From positions 12,039,923 through 12,103,922 of the forward strand of contig OX393572.1 of assembly GCA_947652115.1 (NCBI GenBank): DNA of 64,000 nucleotides. The letters are read 5' to 3'. Position numbers and translations under genes: made by a program. The stretch is from Blastomussa wellsi. Lineage: Eukaryota > Cnidaria > Anthozoa > Scleractinia > Plerogyridae. Shown here in pieces: positions 33,379-46,479 of the stretch; the first letter of the stretch is position 1, and every line of letters starts with the position of its first letter. A model generated the notes under the pieces. The model did not search any database, was not told the origin of the DNA, and was given only the letters and a program-made list of their open reading frames with translations.

Positions 33379-36300
33379 ATGACGGGACGGCAACCTGCTT
33401 GTGTCATTGACAATGGAACGGGGTAGGTGAAAATCTAGAAAGTTGAAAATGAACGTAGGCACAGATGATTCAAGCTCTGCGGCGTTTATCTTCGACTCTA
33501 CTGGCTATTAGTCCTCGTAATTATTCATTTAAGATCGTATGTATCAATCATAAATCACTAGGGTCGTTACGTCAAATCCGTTGAATCTCGACGGACTGTT
33601 TTAGAGGTTGTTTAGAGCATTCCTCCCAAAGGAGGAAGTTGTTTGTTTTGCGCATGTGATATAAAATGCTGTCTAAATAGCTAGAGGTTAAATTTCGTAA
33701 AATGCTTGTACCATTTGTTGTAGAGTAGTTTTCTTGTTGGTTCTTGTGATATGTTACATGTATAAGAAAATTTGTACTTTCAAATCTTGGAGTCATCTAC
33801 ATGTACCCCCCATCCCCCTGAGATGAGTAGTTCACATCCTTGACTTGTATGAATGGGTGTTGACTTCTTCAATCAGTGTTCACTTTATCAGGCGGTAACC
33901 GGCGAAATTTTCCTCCTGTAACACAAGTCTTCACCTCCTGAAAACGTTTAGAAATCATAAGTCAACACTAAAAATAGTCACAAAGAAAACTAGGTTTTTG
34001 CTGTGGTGAAAACTAGGGAGAACACTGTCAATGTGATAGTGAAAAGTAGGCTTTGATTACTTGGGGGAACTAATAAATATACCCTTCATGTAACTTTGAT
34101 CCACCCCAAAAATTTGTTATCAAACCTCGTATTTTCCTGGGCGCATTTAGATGTAACTGAAAATGCTGGAGCCAGTATTGCGATCGATAGAAGACATTTT
34201 AAACCAAAGCGATTTGTAAATTTTCAGTGGCTTCTGTCCACCTTCATCAAAGCAAGAAAAAGTTTGTTAGAGCTTGTACTACAGTATACCAATCTTTGCG
34301 CCACAGCTTTTGACATCTTTAATCACAATATCCATCTCAGGGACGCCAAGATCCTCAAGTGTAGAGTTAAGAGTTATGGCATATACTCCAAACCATGTTG
34401 GACAGCAATGCTGTCAGTGAACGTGCAGTGTCTCACACTCTTATGTGCCTTTAATTCAAAATAAATAAGATGTCAAAAACACATGGGTCAGTAGTGTGAG
34501 AACCATTATAATCATTTCATCGGGCATTGTGGCGTATTTTAAGGGCTAAAATGAAGAATTCAGCGGACTAAAATATATTTTAGCCCACTGCGTGTACCAA
34601 TCAGAAACAAGAAGGTGAAGATGCCAGCCAATCAGAATTGAAAACCATGCAACTGTCCACGCCGTTTTCTTGCTCGTTAGCAACTCTCCAAGCTCCAATT
34701 TATTCAGTTGAGGCTTTTCCATCTGCTGTTCTTGAGCGCTACAAGGATAAAACGGCTTAAATGCCTAACAATGAAGCAAATTCTCACTCTTCTCAGCTAG
34801 ATAAAGAGCAATTTATTTACGGAAACTCGAAGAAGAATCCAAGCAGCCGAACTGAAGTGAACGTAAGTTTGTTTTCATCGAGCAAAACTCACTCAATGCC
34901 AAACTGCCAGCCGAGTTTGCTGCACAATTTATAATTTTAACAACGTTAAAAAGCTATTTCTTTGCTTTCTATAGAATTCTGTAAGTTTCATTTTAAGAAA
35001 ACGTAGAGCAAATTTTGTTTTAAGCGTTAAACATGATTGCATTTTGAGGTTTTCTGGCAACGGTTCGTAGCCTGATTTTTGATCCAAAATAAACGCTGAC
35101 TGACTGCCGGCAGTGTTCAAGATATCGCTTACTGTCTTTGATTGCTGTTCTCAATACCCTCTGAAATTATTATAATAGTAATAGAGTTGATGTTCTTGGG
35201 CGTAAATATGTTTTTGGCCCTCCTAAGAGCTCATTTTGAAAACATATTTATGCCAGCAAACATCAACTCTATTGTTATATTAGAATGATCTCATGAAGGT
35301 GGACAAAAGCCACCTAAGATTTTGTTAAAATATTCAGATCTTTATATTTCACCACATTTATGGTTGGTACACACAAGGTGACTGTCCCTCCAACAAGTCA
35401 CAGGGCAATTCACATCGTGTAAACTAGCCATTTTTGTAAGAAAATCTGGTTACAGGGACCATTTGGCCCCTGCATCTTGTTCCACCAATTCAAACTGGTT
35501 TGAACATGTATGATGATTGACTATTAATTTTTCTGATCCTCGTTTAGGTATACAAAAATGGGTTTCGCAGGGAACACAGAACCACAGTATATCTTGCCTA
35601 CAGGTAAAAAAGTGATTGAATCTAATTAATTTAAAGAATTGTTAAATTTTTCATTCCAGGAACACATGTTTTTGTTTGAATTTTCACAGCTATTGCAATA
35701 AAGGAATCAGCTAAGATCGGAAACCAAGCTCAAAGAAGAAGTACCAAAGGCATTGATGATTTAGGTATTGAACATCATACAACAAACTAGAACTTTTGAA
35801 ATGTAAAACTCCAGCGAGAGTCAAAGCGGTTGATTTATGTTTTAATGGTCGGCAATGCTGCTTCTTTTCATGTGTGAAATTTGACAGCAAGCAACTGTCG
35901 TGGGGAACAAGCATTTATAATGTGCAAGTCAATTCCAGTAATGCCCATCCTTCCGGGCAATAATGGAACATTTTCCAATTATGTCCATTCCCAGTGTCAG
36001 AGGGTCTTGGACATCGATTGCTGGAATTGACTGATGCATAACCCCACATCCAACAATGCTGCAAACAGCATCCCTAACTTCTCCAAGTATGTTGTACTTC
36101 TGTACCAAATTTTTATAGAAACATGGAATGTACAATGTAGGCTATGTATTAGTTATATATCAGCATATGTTATAAAATTATTTTAATTTATCTTATTTTT
36201 ATGTTATATTTTTCTTTTAAACAAGACCATTTAGATAACTGTACTCATTTTCTGAAGGGTTATCCTGTATAAATATTTGTTGTTGTTGTTGTCGTCATCA

Positions 36301-38943
36301 TCATCATCAGCATCAGCATCATTATCATCATCATCATCATCATCATCATCATTATTGTTTGTATGTGTCTTTCCTTGATATGGTACAGTATGTATCTACT
36401 GAATAACCCATAGATCAAGTTCTTTTATGTTTTTCTACACAGGCCTCATAGAAAGATAACTTTAATATGTAGACCCCTGTCACCGAAAAAGTCATTAACT
36501 GAACATAATCTTTTAATACTAGATTTTTTCATTGGTGATGAAGCAATAGATAAACCAGGCTATGGAACAAAGGTAATATAGTTTACGTACTCGCAGAAGA
36601 ATGCTCCAGAGACCACCAGGCTTAAACAAGCTCGTACAATAGGCCTTATCACAGTTTACGACATCTTGATGCCATCTTGATGGCAAAGCGGTCAGAAATT
36701 AGTGTTTGTATGGGAATCTGATGGAAAATAACTTTTTCAAAATTTAAAGTTTGCACAATTTATGAATCACAACATTAAAATATCAGGCAGAAGATTGTAT
36801 TCGCCAGGTTTGAAAGATGTTGCTGTCAGTGTTAGAAGACGCTCACTCAATTTTCTAATTTTCCATACTTTTGTCTGTAATTGATGCGGTTCATAGGAAA
36901 AAAATTACAGAAAAATATATAGAAAATTAAAAACTTAACTGAGTGTCTTCTATCCCAGCTACATTCTTCAAACTTGGTGAATACAATCTTCTGCTTAGTG
37001 TTTTAATATTGCGATTCATAAATTGTGCAATCTTCAATTTTTTAAAAAGTTATTCACCATCAGATTCCCATACAAACACTAATTTCTGACCATTTGCCTA
37101 CCCGTCAAGATGGTGTCGAAAATCGCGATAAGGCCTATTGTGAAATACCAATTGTGAAGCACACTGAGCTTGCATGACCGTACAGATGATGGTTACTAGA
37201 AGTACCAGCTAGTCTTTGTTGTTAACTTTGTTGCACTGAACAAACTTCAGTAAAGATCGTGTTCGCGTGACGTCATGGCAGCCATGTTGGAGTACAACAA
37301 AGAAATGGCAGCCATGTTGAGGAGTGAACGAGTCTTTTGGGAATTGAACTCTATTTTCATGCAAATTATTCCTTTTGTTTCAGTAAAGCAACATGGATGC
37401 TAGTCACGTGAGCGAAACACTCTATATTCTAGACTTTCTGAAGACTGTGAGGTTGGACCAGAAAATATCCATAACCCAACCACAGAGAGAATTAGAATTT
37501 CCAGAGGGGTGGCCCGTGGGGGGTGGGTTAAACGCCCATGAGATTCTTGAGAGGAGGGGGTTTTCAGTAAAGTTGTGTTCACGATGATATAAATTTACAG
37601 TGCTTGATATTAATTTTTATTTTCAGTGGCCAATAAGGCATGCTATCGTGGAAGACTGGGACTTGATGGTATGCACCTCTTTCTAGATGATGATGTTGTA
37701 ATTAATTATTAGTCAGCAGATGCCTTGCCAGCAGATTGCTTGGCCATTGTGAAAGCAACTTGCCAAGGTTGAAAATCTACATTGTAGTTGTCCTGGATGA
37801 GTGGACAGGCCTTTTTGTAGCTCTAGTACATGTAAGCCAGGGCTAAACCCGTAACAGTTGGAGTAGATTCTTTCCTGTACTGCGAGTCCAAGCACATTTC
37901 ACAACAGTTGAACACAAGCTCTTAACTTAAGGGAAACAAAAAATAGGGCAAGAAAGCAGGGAGCTGATATTTAATGACTGAAAAAGCAAGTGGATGGGAA
38001 ATATATTTTGAGTCTGAGGTAGCAAGGAGTTTGGGATAACTTCCCAGGTGGGTTACTCTGGATTTCAAGTGATGGGGATGATGGAATGGAGCCAAAAGTC
38101 AAGACCCAAAAAAAATCCCTAGGGCTTCCAGCAAAAAAAAATCCCTGGACCAAACATTAACCCCCCCAAAAATACCATGTTTGTTTGTACTTTATTCACA
38201 GAACTACGCAGCCTGGGCACTACCGATTCTTTTTAATACCCCAAATAAATCCCTACTCAAATCAAACTACCCAAAAAATACTCTCCAAATTTTCGTACCC
38301 ACAAAAATCCCTGAATCAAACATTTCAAACCCAAAAAAATCCTTTGATCATCCCCGTCACTTGAAATCCCGAGTTCCCCCCCCCCCCCTGGGATAACTTG
38401 CAGCTACCCTGAGCAAGCAACTTTTGAGAGCTACATGTTCAAATGGCACACTGAAGTGCATTGCAAGTTTTCTCATGCTTACCTTTGATTTTCTTTCATC
38501 TTCAGGAACGGTTTTGGGAGCAATGTATATTTAAATACCTGCGAGCTGAACCAGAAGATCACTATTTTCTTCTTGTAAGTGTTATGTGTATAAATATATT
38601 AAACAAGTCATGCCATGAGTCATGAGTAATGTTGAAAGTTTGTCAGTACAGCTTAGATTAACAAAAGAACCCAAATTTGCTAGAGTGTTGCATTTTTGTA
38701 TTTATTTCTTTCTTTTGTTGTGTATTTTTGGTTATATTTTGGTTTTATCAACTGGGTTGATAATGTAAATTGGCCACCGTAAAGAGATTGGAGAGCTGAC
38801 GTTTTGAGCATTAGCCATTTGTTGATTCGCTCCGACAAAGGGCTAATGCTTGAAACGTCAGCTCTCGAATCTCTTTACGGTGGCCAATTTACATTATCAA
38901 CCCAGTTTGTAAAACCAAATTATATTGTTATACTTCCCACTGA

Positions 38944-38978
<35 letters not shown>

Positions 38979-41900
38979 CTATTTTTGGTTATATTTGTTG
39001 GACCCATGTGCAATGCACCTCCAGCCATCCAACTGGAGTGTGCAAGCTGATATGTATAAGAGATGATTGTATCAGTCCCATAGAAGGCTAAATGAATATC
39101 CTACAGAAAAGGCTTAACTCTTGTGGGACTGAGATCCAAAAATTTCCTGTCGTGAACGTAGAGTTCAATGTGGAATAAATTGGACTTTTCTTGTTACTAT
39201 TTTTGGTTGCATCCACTAAGTGATTTTGTTGGTTGTCGGGTTAGTTGGACAAGAAACATTGCAATTTTATTAAAACATTTTACTGGAATTTATTTTTGTA
39301 GACTGAACCACCTCTCAACACTCCAGAAAACAGAGAATACACTGCAGGTATGACTGTCTGTAATGCTGAATTTCTGTGAATGAGTTTTATTTACTGTTAT
39401 AAATAAAATTAAAACCAAAAGCCTGCATTGAAGCTTACCCACACCCTGGTTTCCTCCAGGGTGATGCTAGACCACTGGAACCTGGTCATCCTCAACCATG
39501 TACATTGCACCTGAGTGCAAAAGGGTGCCGAGAGAGTTTTAATCATTATAAGTTTGTTGTCCAAGAACACAATACAATGCAATGTTAAAGTGAAGTATGA
39601 AACAGAAAAATTTAATGTGGCTAAATAACATTTAGGCAAAGTTAACCTCACGACAAGTTAGGTCAGCGGACATTTGTCGCAGGTGGTCTGGTGCGACTAC
39701 GTGTTAAGCTTGGGCACCTCGTGATTTTGGTGCTTTTGCTTGCTTGCACAATTTGCGTAGATATTTCGCCGCACTTAGCTAGCAAATAACAAGTGGGATT
39801 TATGCATGGACTTTGTACTTTAATTTGCAATCTGTTTTTCAAGACTGGTGTGCTTATACTATTTTTTTAGAACTGTATAGTAACTTTTGGGTGATGTAGA
39901 TAGGTGTTAGGCAAGTATCATAATGAAGTGTAAGTAGATGTAGTACTGTTAGTAGAGTGAGTAGTTGTATTAGTATTGTATATGTGCCGTAAATATTATA
40001 AGTGTGTGGTAATAAAATAAGCTAGTAGTAAATAAAAAGAAAGAATTCAATGCAGTGGCTCCAGGTATGTTTAGGGCTTGATTCTGGACCATTGAGTCCA
40101 TTGCAATAACTATTAGGCATGGGTCTTTTACTAGCCAGTAATGAGCATGGTCATACACATAAGGCTTCGCCTTCAGAATGTGCAAATCATTTTGGATGTT
40201 AATTTTGTTTCTTTCAGAAATTATGTTCGAGTCATTCAATATCCCAGGTTTATATATTGCTGTGCAGGTGAGGGTTTGCTATTCATCATGTCCATCTTTG
40301 GGCAATTCTGATGCGCATATTTAATATATTCTGGGTTTCTCTAAAACTTAGACTCGTAGAGTGTCTCAATTCCAGTCAACTCTCTTTGAGATCTTAACTG
40401 GTATCTTAACTGGCATCAACTGTCATATCAGTCTTAGAAAGTCGTCTGGCTATAACAAGATTAAATATGTACACGTACAGTAAAATGACTGGAAAATAGT
40501 TCACAAGGACCAACACCAGTTGTCAGATCGAGGTTGTCCATCTTGCAGAGGTGTCTGCTAAAGAGGGAGAATAATATCTGCTGTATCAGGGTCACATTAT
40601 TATATGATTAATTTTATATCGGCCCCTCGTTGTTATATGGTCTTGTTTGACTTTTGATGGTAAACTGTTGGCCAACTGTTGTTCACGAACGTCCAACTTT
40701 TCAGTTACTAAACAGTGCAAAGGCTGAAGTGCAATTAATTAACTTGCACTGTTTGTTTTCAGGCTGTGTTAGCTTTGGCTGCATCTTGGACATCTCGTCA
40801 AGTTGGAGAAAGGACTCTGACTGGAACAGTGATTGATTCTGGAGATGGTGTAACTCATGTCATTCCAGTGGTAAAAGGGTCTTGTTTGCTAGCCATAGGT
40901 CTCCTAAAAGCAACCTTGTGAAAAATTAACCCAACTGTTCAACCTGGATACATTCTTTGATTTACAAGCAATTTGATGCTGTAGAGATGACGTTTATGAA
41001 CTATCATGAAGGATGATGTGCACTCCAGTAGATAGGAATGCATGTGTCTGTGGCATTATGGGAATGGAATGCCATGTGCAGTTAATTTTTCTAGATAAAG
41101 TCTTGTAATCAAGTTGAATTTGACGTTGATTGATCAATTGATTAATCAGTTGGCCAGTTAGTCGGTGAGAAGGTCAGTCAGTCAGTCGATGAATCAGTAA
41201 TGTAATGTCTGGTCCGAACTTGTTCAATTTATTGTTTAAGGTGGTTGAAGCTGACTGAGCCTTTGATCATTCCATACAATCTTGTGTACTAAAGTCTACT
41301 TTTGTCCATGTTCAGGCTGAGGGTTACGTTATTGGTAGCTGTATAAAGCACATCCCAATTGCTGGCCGTGACATCACCTTCTTTGTGCAGCAGCTTCTTC
41401 GTGAGCGTGAAGTGGGGATTCCACCAGAACAGTCCATGGAAACAGCCAAAACTATTAAGGTAATCAATGTGTAAATTATCCTTACAATATCAATCCATTA
41501 TCCAGTGGAAAGGCGAGAAGAATAAACAAAATCATCAATAGCATACGCTTTTAGAACAAAGAGTACATTGCATGTTGTGTGTTTGGGCTCTCTTGCTGTG
41601 TGTTGAAAGTGTTCGGGCTTACATGCTTTAGAACGAAGAATATGCATGGTGTTTGTATGGGTTTGCATGCTTTTAGAATGGAGAATATTCACATGGTGTT
41701 TCAGTCTAGCATGTCTACTATCTCTCGCTGTGTTGTTTGTATGGGATCGCATGTTTTTAGAATGATTACAATGAAAAATATTCACATGGTGTTTCAGTTT
41801 AGCATGTGTGCTATCTCTCGCTGTGTTAGATTGTATGGGTTTGTATGCTTTTATAACGAAGAACATAAATTATGTTTAGCGTGTTATGCTCTCTTGCTGT

Positions 41901-44409
41901 AGGCTGTGTTCACATTTAGTGCCCGAGCATTGGTACATGTACCTGGGCGCTGGGAAAAGAAGTGTGCCGTGTTCAGACACTGAAACCCAAAGTACCTAAG
42001 TACTGTTGAGTGCCCAAGTACAAGAGACCTTGTACTCTGGCATGGTGCCCGTGCTTGAAAAAAGGTGTGTTCACATTGGTGCCCAGCTTTGAATCGTACT
42101 TGGGCACCATACCTTGGCACCAAGTGTGAACACTGTCTTAGTGTTTGGGCTCGCATGCTTTTAGAACAAAGAATATACATCTTGCTTACTGTTTTAGTGC
42201 TATCGTGCTGAATGTAGTGGGGGTCTGTTATAAACCTCTGGTTTCATGGTGATCTCTTTCATTTTATACTGTCTGTTGGAATTATAATTCAAGAATCCTG
42301 CATGTAAACAAAAACAAAAGTGTGGCTGACTAGGGTCCTTTGCTATGGTGGATTATTGAGAATTATTGTACACCTACATATCATGCATGATGGATTTTTC
42401 TCAACTTGTACTATTTTATTTAATAATAATGTTTTGATCCCAGTATGAGGAATCATATGTTGGCACCAGGGCTTAAAATGTCAAAGTTACAGTAGGCGAA
42501 ACAATAGCACCTGAAATTTGTTCCACTGTTCTGTGCACCCTACTATTCCCACAAGACAAAGGTTTTGATAAATTTTGACTCCTTTTTGGCATCATTTTGA
42601 TAACTTCCTATTGGCTCGAAATGTTTCAAGTGACCAATCAAATTGCTAAGAGTGAGGGGGGCAGAGTTGACTCCAGAGTTGGCATCTTGGCCTGTAACAG
42701 TTCTTGCACTCTAATTGGCCACTTCAAATGAAGGCCATCAAAAAAATGTTAAACAGTTGTGAAAAAGTAATCTAAATTGTCCAGGGGCTATGGAGCGGTA
42801 CATATTGTGTTCTCAACGAATACAGAACAATGTTTAATAATGATAATGATATTTAGAGAGGAAGACACATCAACCTCAGCTGTTTTCATGCTGGTCCTCT
42901 ATCCAGGTCGAATTGGAATTTAGAAATGTTGGCTTTTTAGGAGGGAGGGAAACTGGAGAACCCGGAGAAAAACCCTCCGAGCAAGGAGAGAACCAACAAC
43001 AAACTCAACCCATATAACATGGTTCTGGGCCGGAATTGAACCCGGGCTACAACACAACACAACACCACCCTCGCTCCCCAAAGCACAAGTCACATGTTTA
43101 ATACCTCCATGATGTTCCGCCCCTTCCTGTTCATAACATGCACACTACCTGCAGGATACACAAAGCATACATACAATAGTAGACAGCTCTGTAACTGTAT
43201 GATTAATTGTTGTTAATTCTTCTGTAAAGGAACGCTGGGGCTACATCTGCCCAGACATTGCTAAGGAGTTTGCAAAGTATGAAGCTGAACCAGCCAAGTG
43301 GATCAAGAAGTATGAGAGCATTAACGCTGTCACCAAAAAGGTACTGAACATCTGATAAGAACTGTTGCCATTATTAACCACAACAAGGTGCAGCGACCTA
43401 TTAGTGTGTGGCATGCACTCAAGATTAAATGGTCCAGATTCGATCCCTGCCCTAGGTCACTGGGTTGGATACTTTGGCAAGACATGTTTCCCTTGCAGTG
43501 CTTCCCATTCCCTTGTGCAAGTGGGTGTCATCAAATTTAATACCAGGGGTAACCCTGCAGTGGACGAGCAACCCATCGTGGGGGGGGGGGGGGGGGGCAG
43601 GGAGGGGGAGTAGAAATATGGCTCATCCTTGGTGCAAAAACCTGTAACGAGTGGCATAAAACAAAGAACGAATGAGACAACATAGAACTTGAAACAATAT
43701 AGAACAGAAAAACAATAGCTCAAAAACAAAGAGAAAAGTCACTGGTTTTTACACCGAGGTAAACCCAGAAATACATCTAGACGAGGATGAGCTCTGGTGG
43801 TATGAGACTTGTTGACTTGTTGTTAACTACAGTAGCTTTTTGTGCCCACCTCAAAAAGAAACTGAAGCTGTTAGAGTTAATCAGGGTTTTTGTATATTCT
43901 TTTGTGAGCCACACATATACGCATTGCGGTCCTATTTTTCTATGTTCTGAAGGCTAACTTCTCCTGTTGTTTCTCCTGCAGCCTTTTTCAGTGGATGTTG
44001 GGCATGAACGATTTTTAGGCCCAGAAATTTTTTTCCACCCGGAGGTAAGAATACTGATCTAAAAGACAACCAATTTTGGCCAATTTGGAACTGTGCACTG
44101 TTGTTCAATTGACCAAATTACATGTTTAGGAAAAAATTTCTTTGTTATATAAACTGCAGTGTTTTACAAGGGTTTCCAGCCCGGAGATAAACCGTAATTA
44201 AACACACGTAAAGTATTACGATAATGTTACCTGTGATGTTAACGATGAGTTTTTTGATACTGTGTTTGACCCTTTTACTATATGTAGGAACTAAGAACTT
44301 TCAACGATTTAGAATTAAAGTTATTGATTTCTTAATTTATTGTTATTTTTCATAAGACATGACCACATCAGCTATCATGCTTCAATATTCATCATGTATA
44401 AATAAAAGC

Positions 44410-44472
<63 letters not shown>

Positions 44473-46320
44473 TGTACTTAAATTTGTGTAAAGTTGAAAC
44501 AGCTTCTTTTCTTCATCGGACTTCGACAATCTTCGGAAATTCTCGGCCGGATATCTTCGGGAAATAGTCGGAAGTTTCGTTATTAGCATGTCTATGTGTT
44601 TATAGAATAAACAAAGTAATACATGTATGATTGCTGGGAGACGGAAAATTTCTCTTCTCGTGTTCAACTCAATAACTCGCTCATTCGTACATCGACCAGA
44701 ACACTTAAAATTTCCTTTTTCTGCCCATCCATGTATTATTCTACATTTGCACAGTTTCTATACCGGAATAGCTATGGTAAGTCACTACAAATGAAGCAAT
44801 GCAAGTTGACCTGGCTGCCTGTGCCATGTAACGTCAAGAAATGTTATGCTAAAATATTTGCGATAGGAAAAAATAGTGTGATTTCAGCTACTGTTTCTTA
44901 ATGTTTGCCACCTTTTCCATGTTATACAAGACATCTCTTCCACAAAGTGCTATGGTCACTAGCACTGTCTGTTCATACATGTACATGACTATTTTTATAT
45001 TTTTCTCTTTCAGTTTTGTAACCCAGATTTCACGACCCCACTGTCTGAGGTCGTTGATGACGTCATCCAAAACTGCCCCATTGATGTCCGCAGGCCATTA
45101 TACAAGGTGAGTCATCACCCCTGGAGTGGGGGGGGGGGGTAGTGCTCTTCACGATCCTTCACATGTTGTTGCAACACTGGAATGATGTATTGTTTGATAC
45201 TTCAAATAAGGGCTGTGGAGGGAACAGAAGAGCGATTGCCTCTTTCTGTTCTAGAGTTTTCAGAATTGTTTTAATTCTTCTTTTTTCTGTTCATCCATAA
45301 GAACATTGTGTTGTCTGGTGGCTCAACCATGTTCCGTGACTTTGGCCGCCGTCTTCAGCGTGACATCAAGCGTGCGGTTGACGCTCGTTTGAAACTCAGC
45401 GAGCAGCTCAGTGGAGGACGCATCAAGGTAATCAGGGCATTTCTTTGTTTATTTAGCCCAAACCATCTTATTTTGAGTATAGTTACAGTATAACTTATGT
45501 TGAACTCGCATGTTGCTCATTGCAAACTGTGTTATTTCAATCTTGTGTACGCGTCACGCAACGATTGAGTAGATCATGCAAGGGGTGTCACGCAACACCT
45601 TGAAACGGCAAACACGAAAGACTACTTTGTGACTGTCACTGTAGACTTTTTAGTGAGCATTTCAAGTATTGGTGATCGTAGTTGCAGAAAAATACAATAT
45701 TTATATTTCCTGACAAATGTGTTGATTTTTACAACATGGATTTCGAGTCTTCAGTCAGAACGTAGGAGCCAATCGTGTTGTGTGTTTAAATTTTTCAGCC
45801 AAAACCAATTGAGACTCAAGTTATCACACATCACATGCAGCGCTATGCTGTTTGGTTTGGAGGAAGCATGCTGGCTTCTACGGTAGGTAACCATACATGA
45901 AATTAAAAAGAAGATTCTTGTTACCTCAAGTTATGCAGTAGGGTTTCATCCGCAGACTAAAAAGTCACCAAAGTCACCTTGTACAGCATACAGCACATGG
46001 AAGTACTGCTCAATAGCTTTCATTTGAATGGTCGCACACTAGGTTTTATTCACAGAATTAAAGTTAGAACCACCTTGTACAACATAATAAACGGTACCAC
46101 AAGAAAGTATAGCCTTCTACGCAGGCTCATTTGAATGAATGGTCACACACTAGAGTTTCATTCACAAACTTAATTATTTGGGAATAATTTCACTTGTCTA
46201 AGATGACTTGTATTTTGATTTTAGCCGGAATTCTATACAGTGTGTCACACCAAAGCGGACTACGATGAGCACGGTCCCAGCATCTGTCGTCACAACCCGG
46301 TGTTTGGCACCATGTCTTAA
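33379..46320 (+). CDS. ARP3 (ACTR3): Actin-related protein 3, complete 16-exon gene
   Basis: ARP3 is a subunit of the ARP2/3 complex that nucleates branched actin filaments in the cytoplasm. Exons: 33379-33422, 35548-35603, 35690-35764, 36523-36572, 37627-37668, 38506-38574, 39302-39347, 40218-40267, 40763-40870, 41316-41459, 43230-43340, 43982-44044, 45014-45106, 45302-45427, 45799-45882, 46225-46320. All introns are GT-AG, phases match throughout, and the sum is 1257 bases, giving exactly 418 residues, the family's usual length. The start [18 protein letters not shown] and end [10 protein letters not shown] are diagnostic. [14 protein letters not shown] and [17 protein letters not shown] are actin-fold nucleotide-binding segments. 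Introns 1 and 10 are the longest and carry repeats. Polyadenylation signals follow at 46480 and 46774. Confidence 0.97.
35166..35281. repeat. Foldback in ARP3 intron 1
   Basis: Left AATAGAGTTGATGTTCTTGG and CGTAAATATGTTTTT pairs with right AAAACATATTTATG and AAACATCAACTCTATT. About 116 bases, non-coding. The rest of intron 1 (33423-35547) shows no gene. Confidence 0.65.
36285..36357. repeat. Imperfect TCA microsatellite
   Basis: Runs of TCATCATCATCA with CAG interruptions, in ARP3 intron 3. Confidence 0.9.
36637..37140. mobile_element. 504-bp foldback element in ARP3 intron 4
   Basis: Outer ends CAATAGGCCTTATC and GATAAGGCCTATTG are inverted. Inner blocks also pair: AGTGTTTGTATGGGAATCTG with CAGATTCCCATACAAACACT, and AGAAGATTGTATTCGCCAGG with AATACAATCTTCTGC. 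The arms are about 230 bases and there is no frame of note, typical of a non-autonomous foldback transposon. No clear target duplication was seen. Confidence 0.8.
38045..38392. repeat. Foldback-like repeat in ARP3 intron 5
   Basis: Ends GGATTTCAAGTGATGGGGATGA and TCATCCCCGTCACTTGAAATC are inverted, enclosing CCCAAAAAAAATCCC-type units. A run of C at 38377-38389 follows. No coding frame. Confidence 0.65.
38739..38990. mobile_element. Repeat module 'GGCCACCGTAAAGAGATT', copy 1, folded back
   Basis: A left half (ATCAACTGGGTTGATAATG, GGCCACCGTAAAGAGATT) is followed by the same sequence inverted (AATCTCTTTACGGTGGCC, CATTATCAACCCAGTTT). Then comes CACTGACGCAGCACCACAG and TTTCTTTAGAAACTTACCCCC. A simpler copy is at 55572-55728. 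A retroelement terminal region, possibly Penelope-like, is a guess. Confidence 0.65.
41540..42180. repeat. Diverged minisatellite interrupted by a foldback
   Basis: In ARP3 intron 10 the word GCATGCTTTTAGAA and variants recur at about 41554, 41622, 41667, 41750, 41846 and 42152, with CACATGGTGTTTCAG and CTATCTCTCGCTGTGTT between them. The array is split by 41903-42140, whose ends (GCTGTGTTCACATTTAGTG and CCAAGTGTGAACACTGTC) are inverted, a MITE-like insertion. Confidence 0.7.
42855..43100 (-). mobile_element. tRNA-derived SINE, probably of the Nin-DC group
   Basis: Read on the minus strand, a B-box-like CCCGGGTTCAATTCCGG is followed by a domain with GGTTCTCTCC, GGAGGGTTTTTCTCCGGG and TTCTCCAGTTTCCCTCCC. 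That order fits tRNA-derived SINEs with a deeply conserved central domain known from cnidarians and other animals. The family name is from memory and should be checked. Confidence 0.6.
43385..43620 (+). mobile_element. SINE-like repeat, copy with B box
   Basis: GTCCAGATTCGATCCCTGCC resembles a tRNA B box. Downstream are ACTTTGGCAAGACA and the family tail GGGGTAACCCTGCAGTGGAC, ending in GGGGGAGTAGAAATA. A run of about 17 G at 43580-43596 interrupts the tail. This is the most complete member of the family in the window and suggests Pol III origin. Confidence 0.6.
43621..43770. mobile_element. Short terminal-inverted-repeat element, copy 2
   Basis: Ends GGTGCAAAAACCTGT and CTGGTTTTTACACCGAGG; the core matches 20765-20928. 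It directly abuts the SINE tail, so the two may have moved or inserted as a composite. Confidence 0.65.
44412..44470. repeat. ATT microsatellite
   Basis: About 19 uninterrupted TTA units in ARP3 intron 12. Confidence 0.97.
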
Positions 46321-46409
46321 GGACAGAATTTTTCCCTAGGTTTTTTAATCTTTCGATTTCTTTGACCTGCAGCGAAACAATCTTGTGCCCAGTCTAATCG
46401 AACACTTTG

Positions 46410-46445
46410 GTCAGCGGTTGGTTGCCATGGTGACCAACCGCTGAC
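46410..46445 (+). promoter_or_regulatory. Strong hairpin in the ARP3 3' UTR
   Basis: GTCAGCGGTTGGT and ACCAACCGCTGAC form a 13-bp perfect stem. Two G-U wobbles extend it inward to a CCATGG turn. It begins 90 bases after the stop codon and precedes both polyadenylation signals, so it will be in the mature mRNA. Confidence 0.75.
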
Positions 46446-46479
46446 GCAAGCGTCTAGGCACGAAATTGATCTTAAACCG

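Noticed and set aside
34096..34464. 122-codon plus-strand frame in ARP3 intron 1
   Set aside because: No motif or splice sites; the ARP3 exon chain is complete without it.
36285..36357. Regularly spaced short repeats considered as an array
   Set aside because: Simple TCA microsatellite without distinct spacers; no CRISPR array in the window.
41498..42180. Open frames on both strands over 41.5-42.2 kb
   Set aside because: Produced by the minisatellite and foldback; simultaneous openness on both strands and repetitive peptides argue against coding.
44392..44667. Frame containing a poly-isoleucine run
   Set aside because: Translation of the ATT microsatellite.
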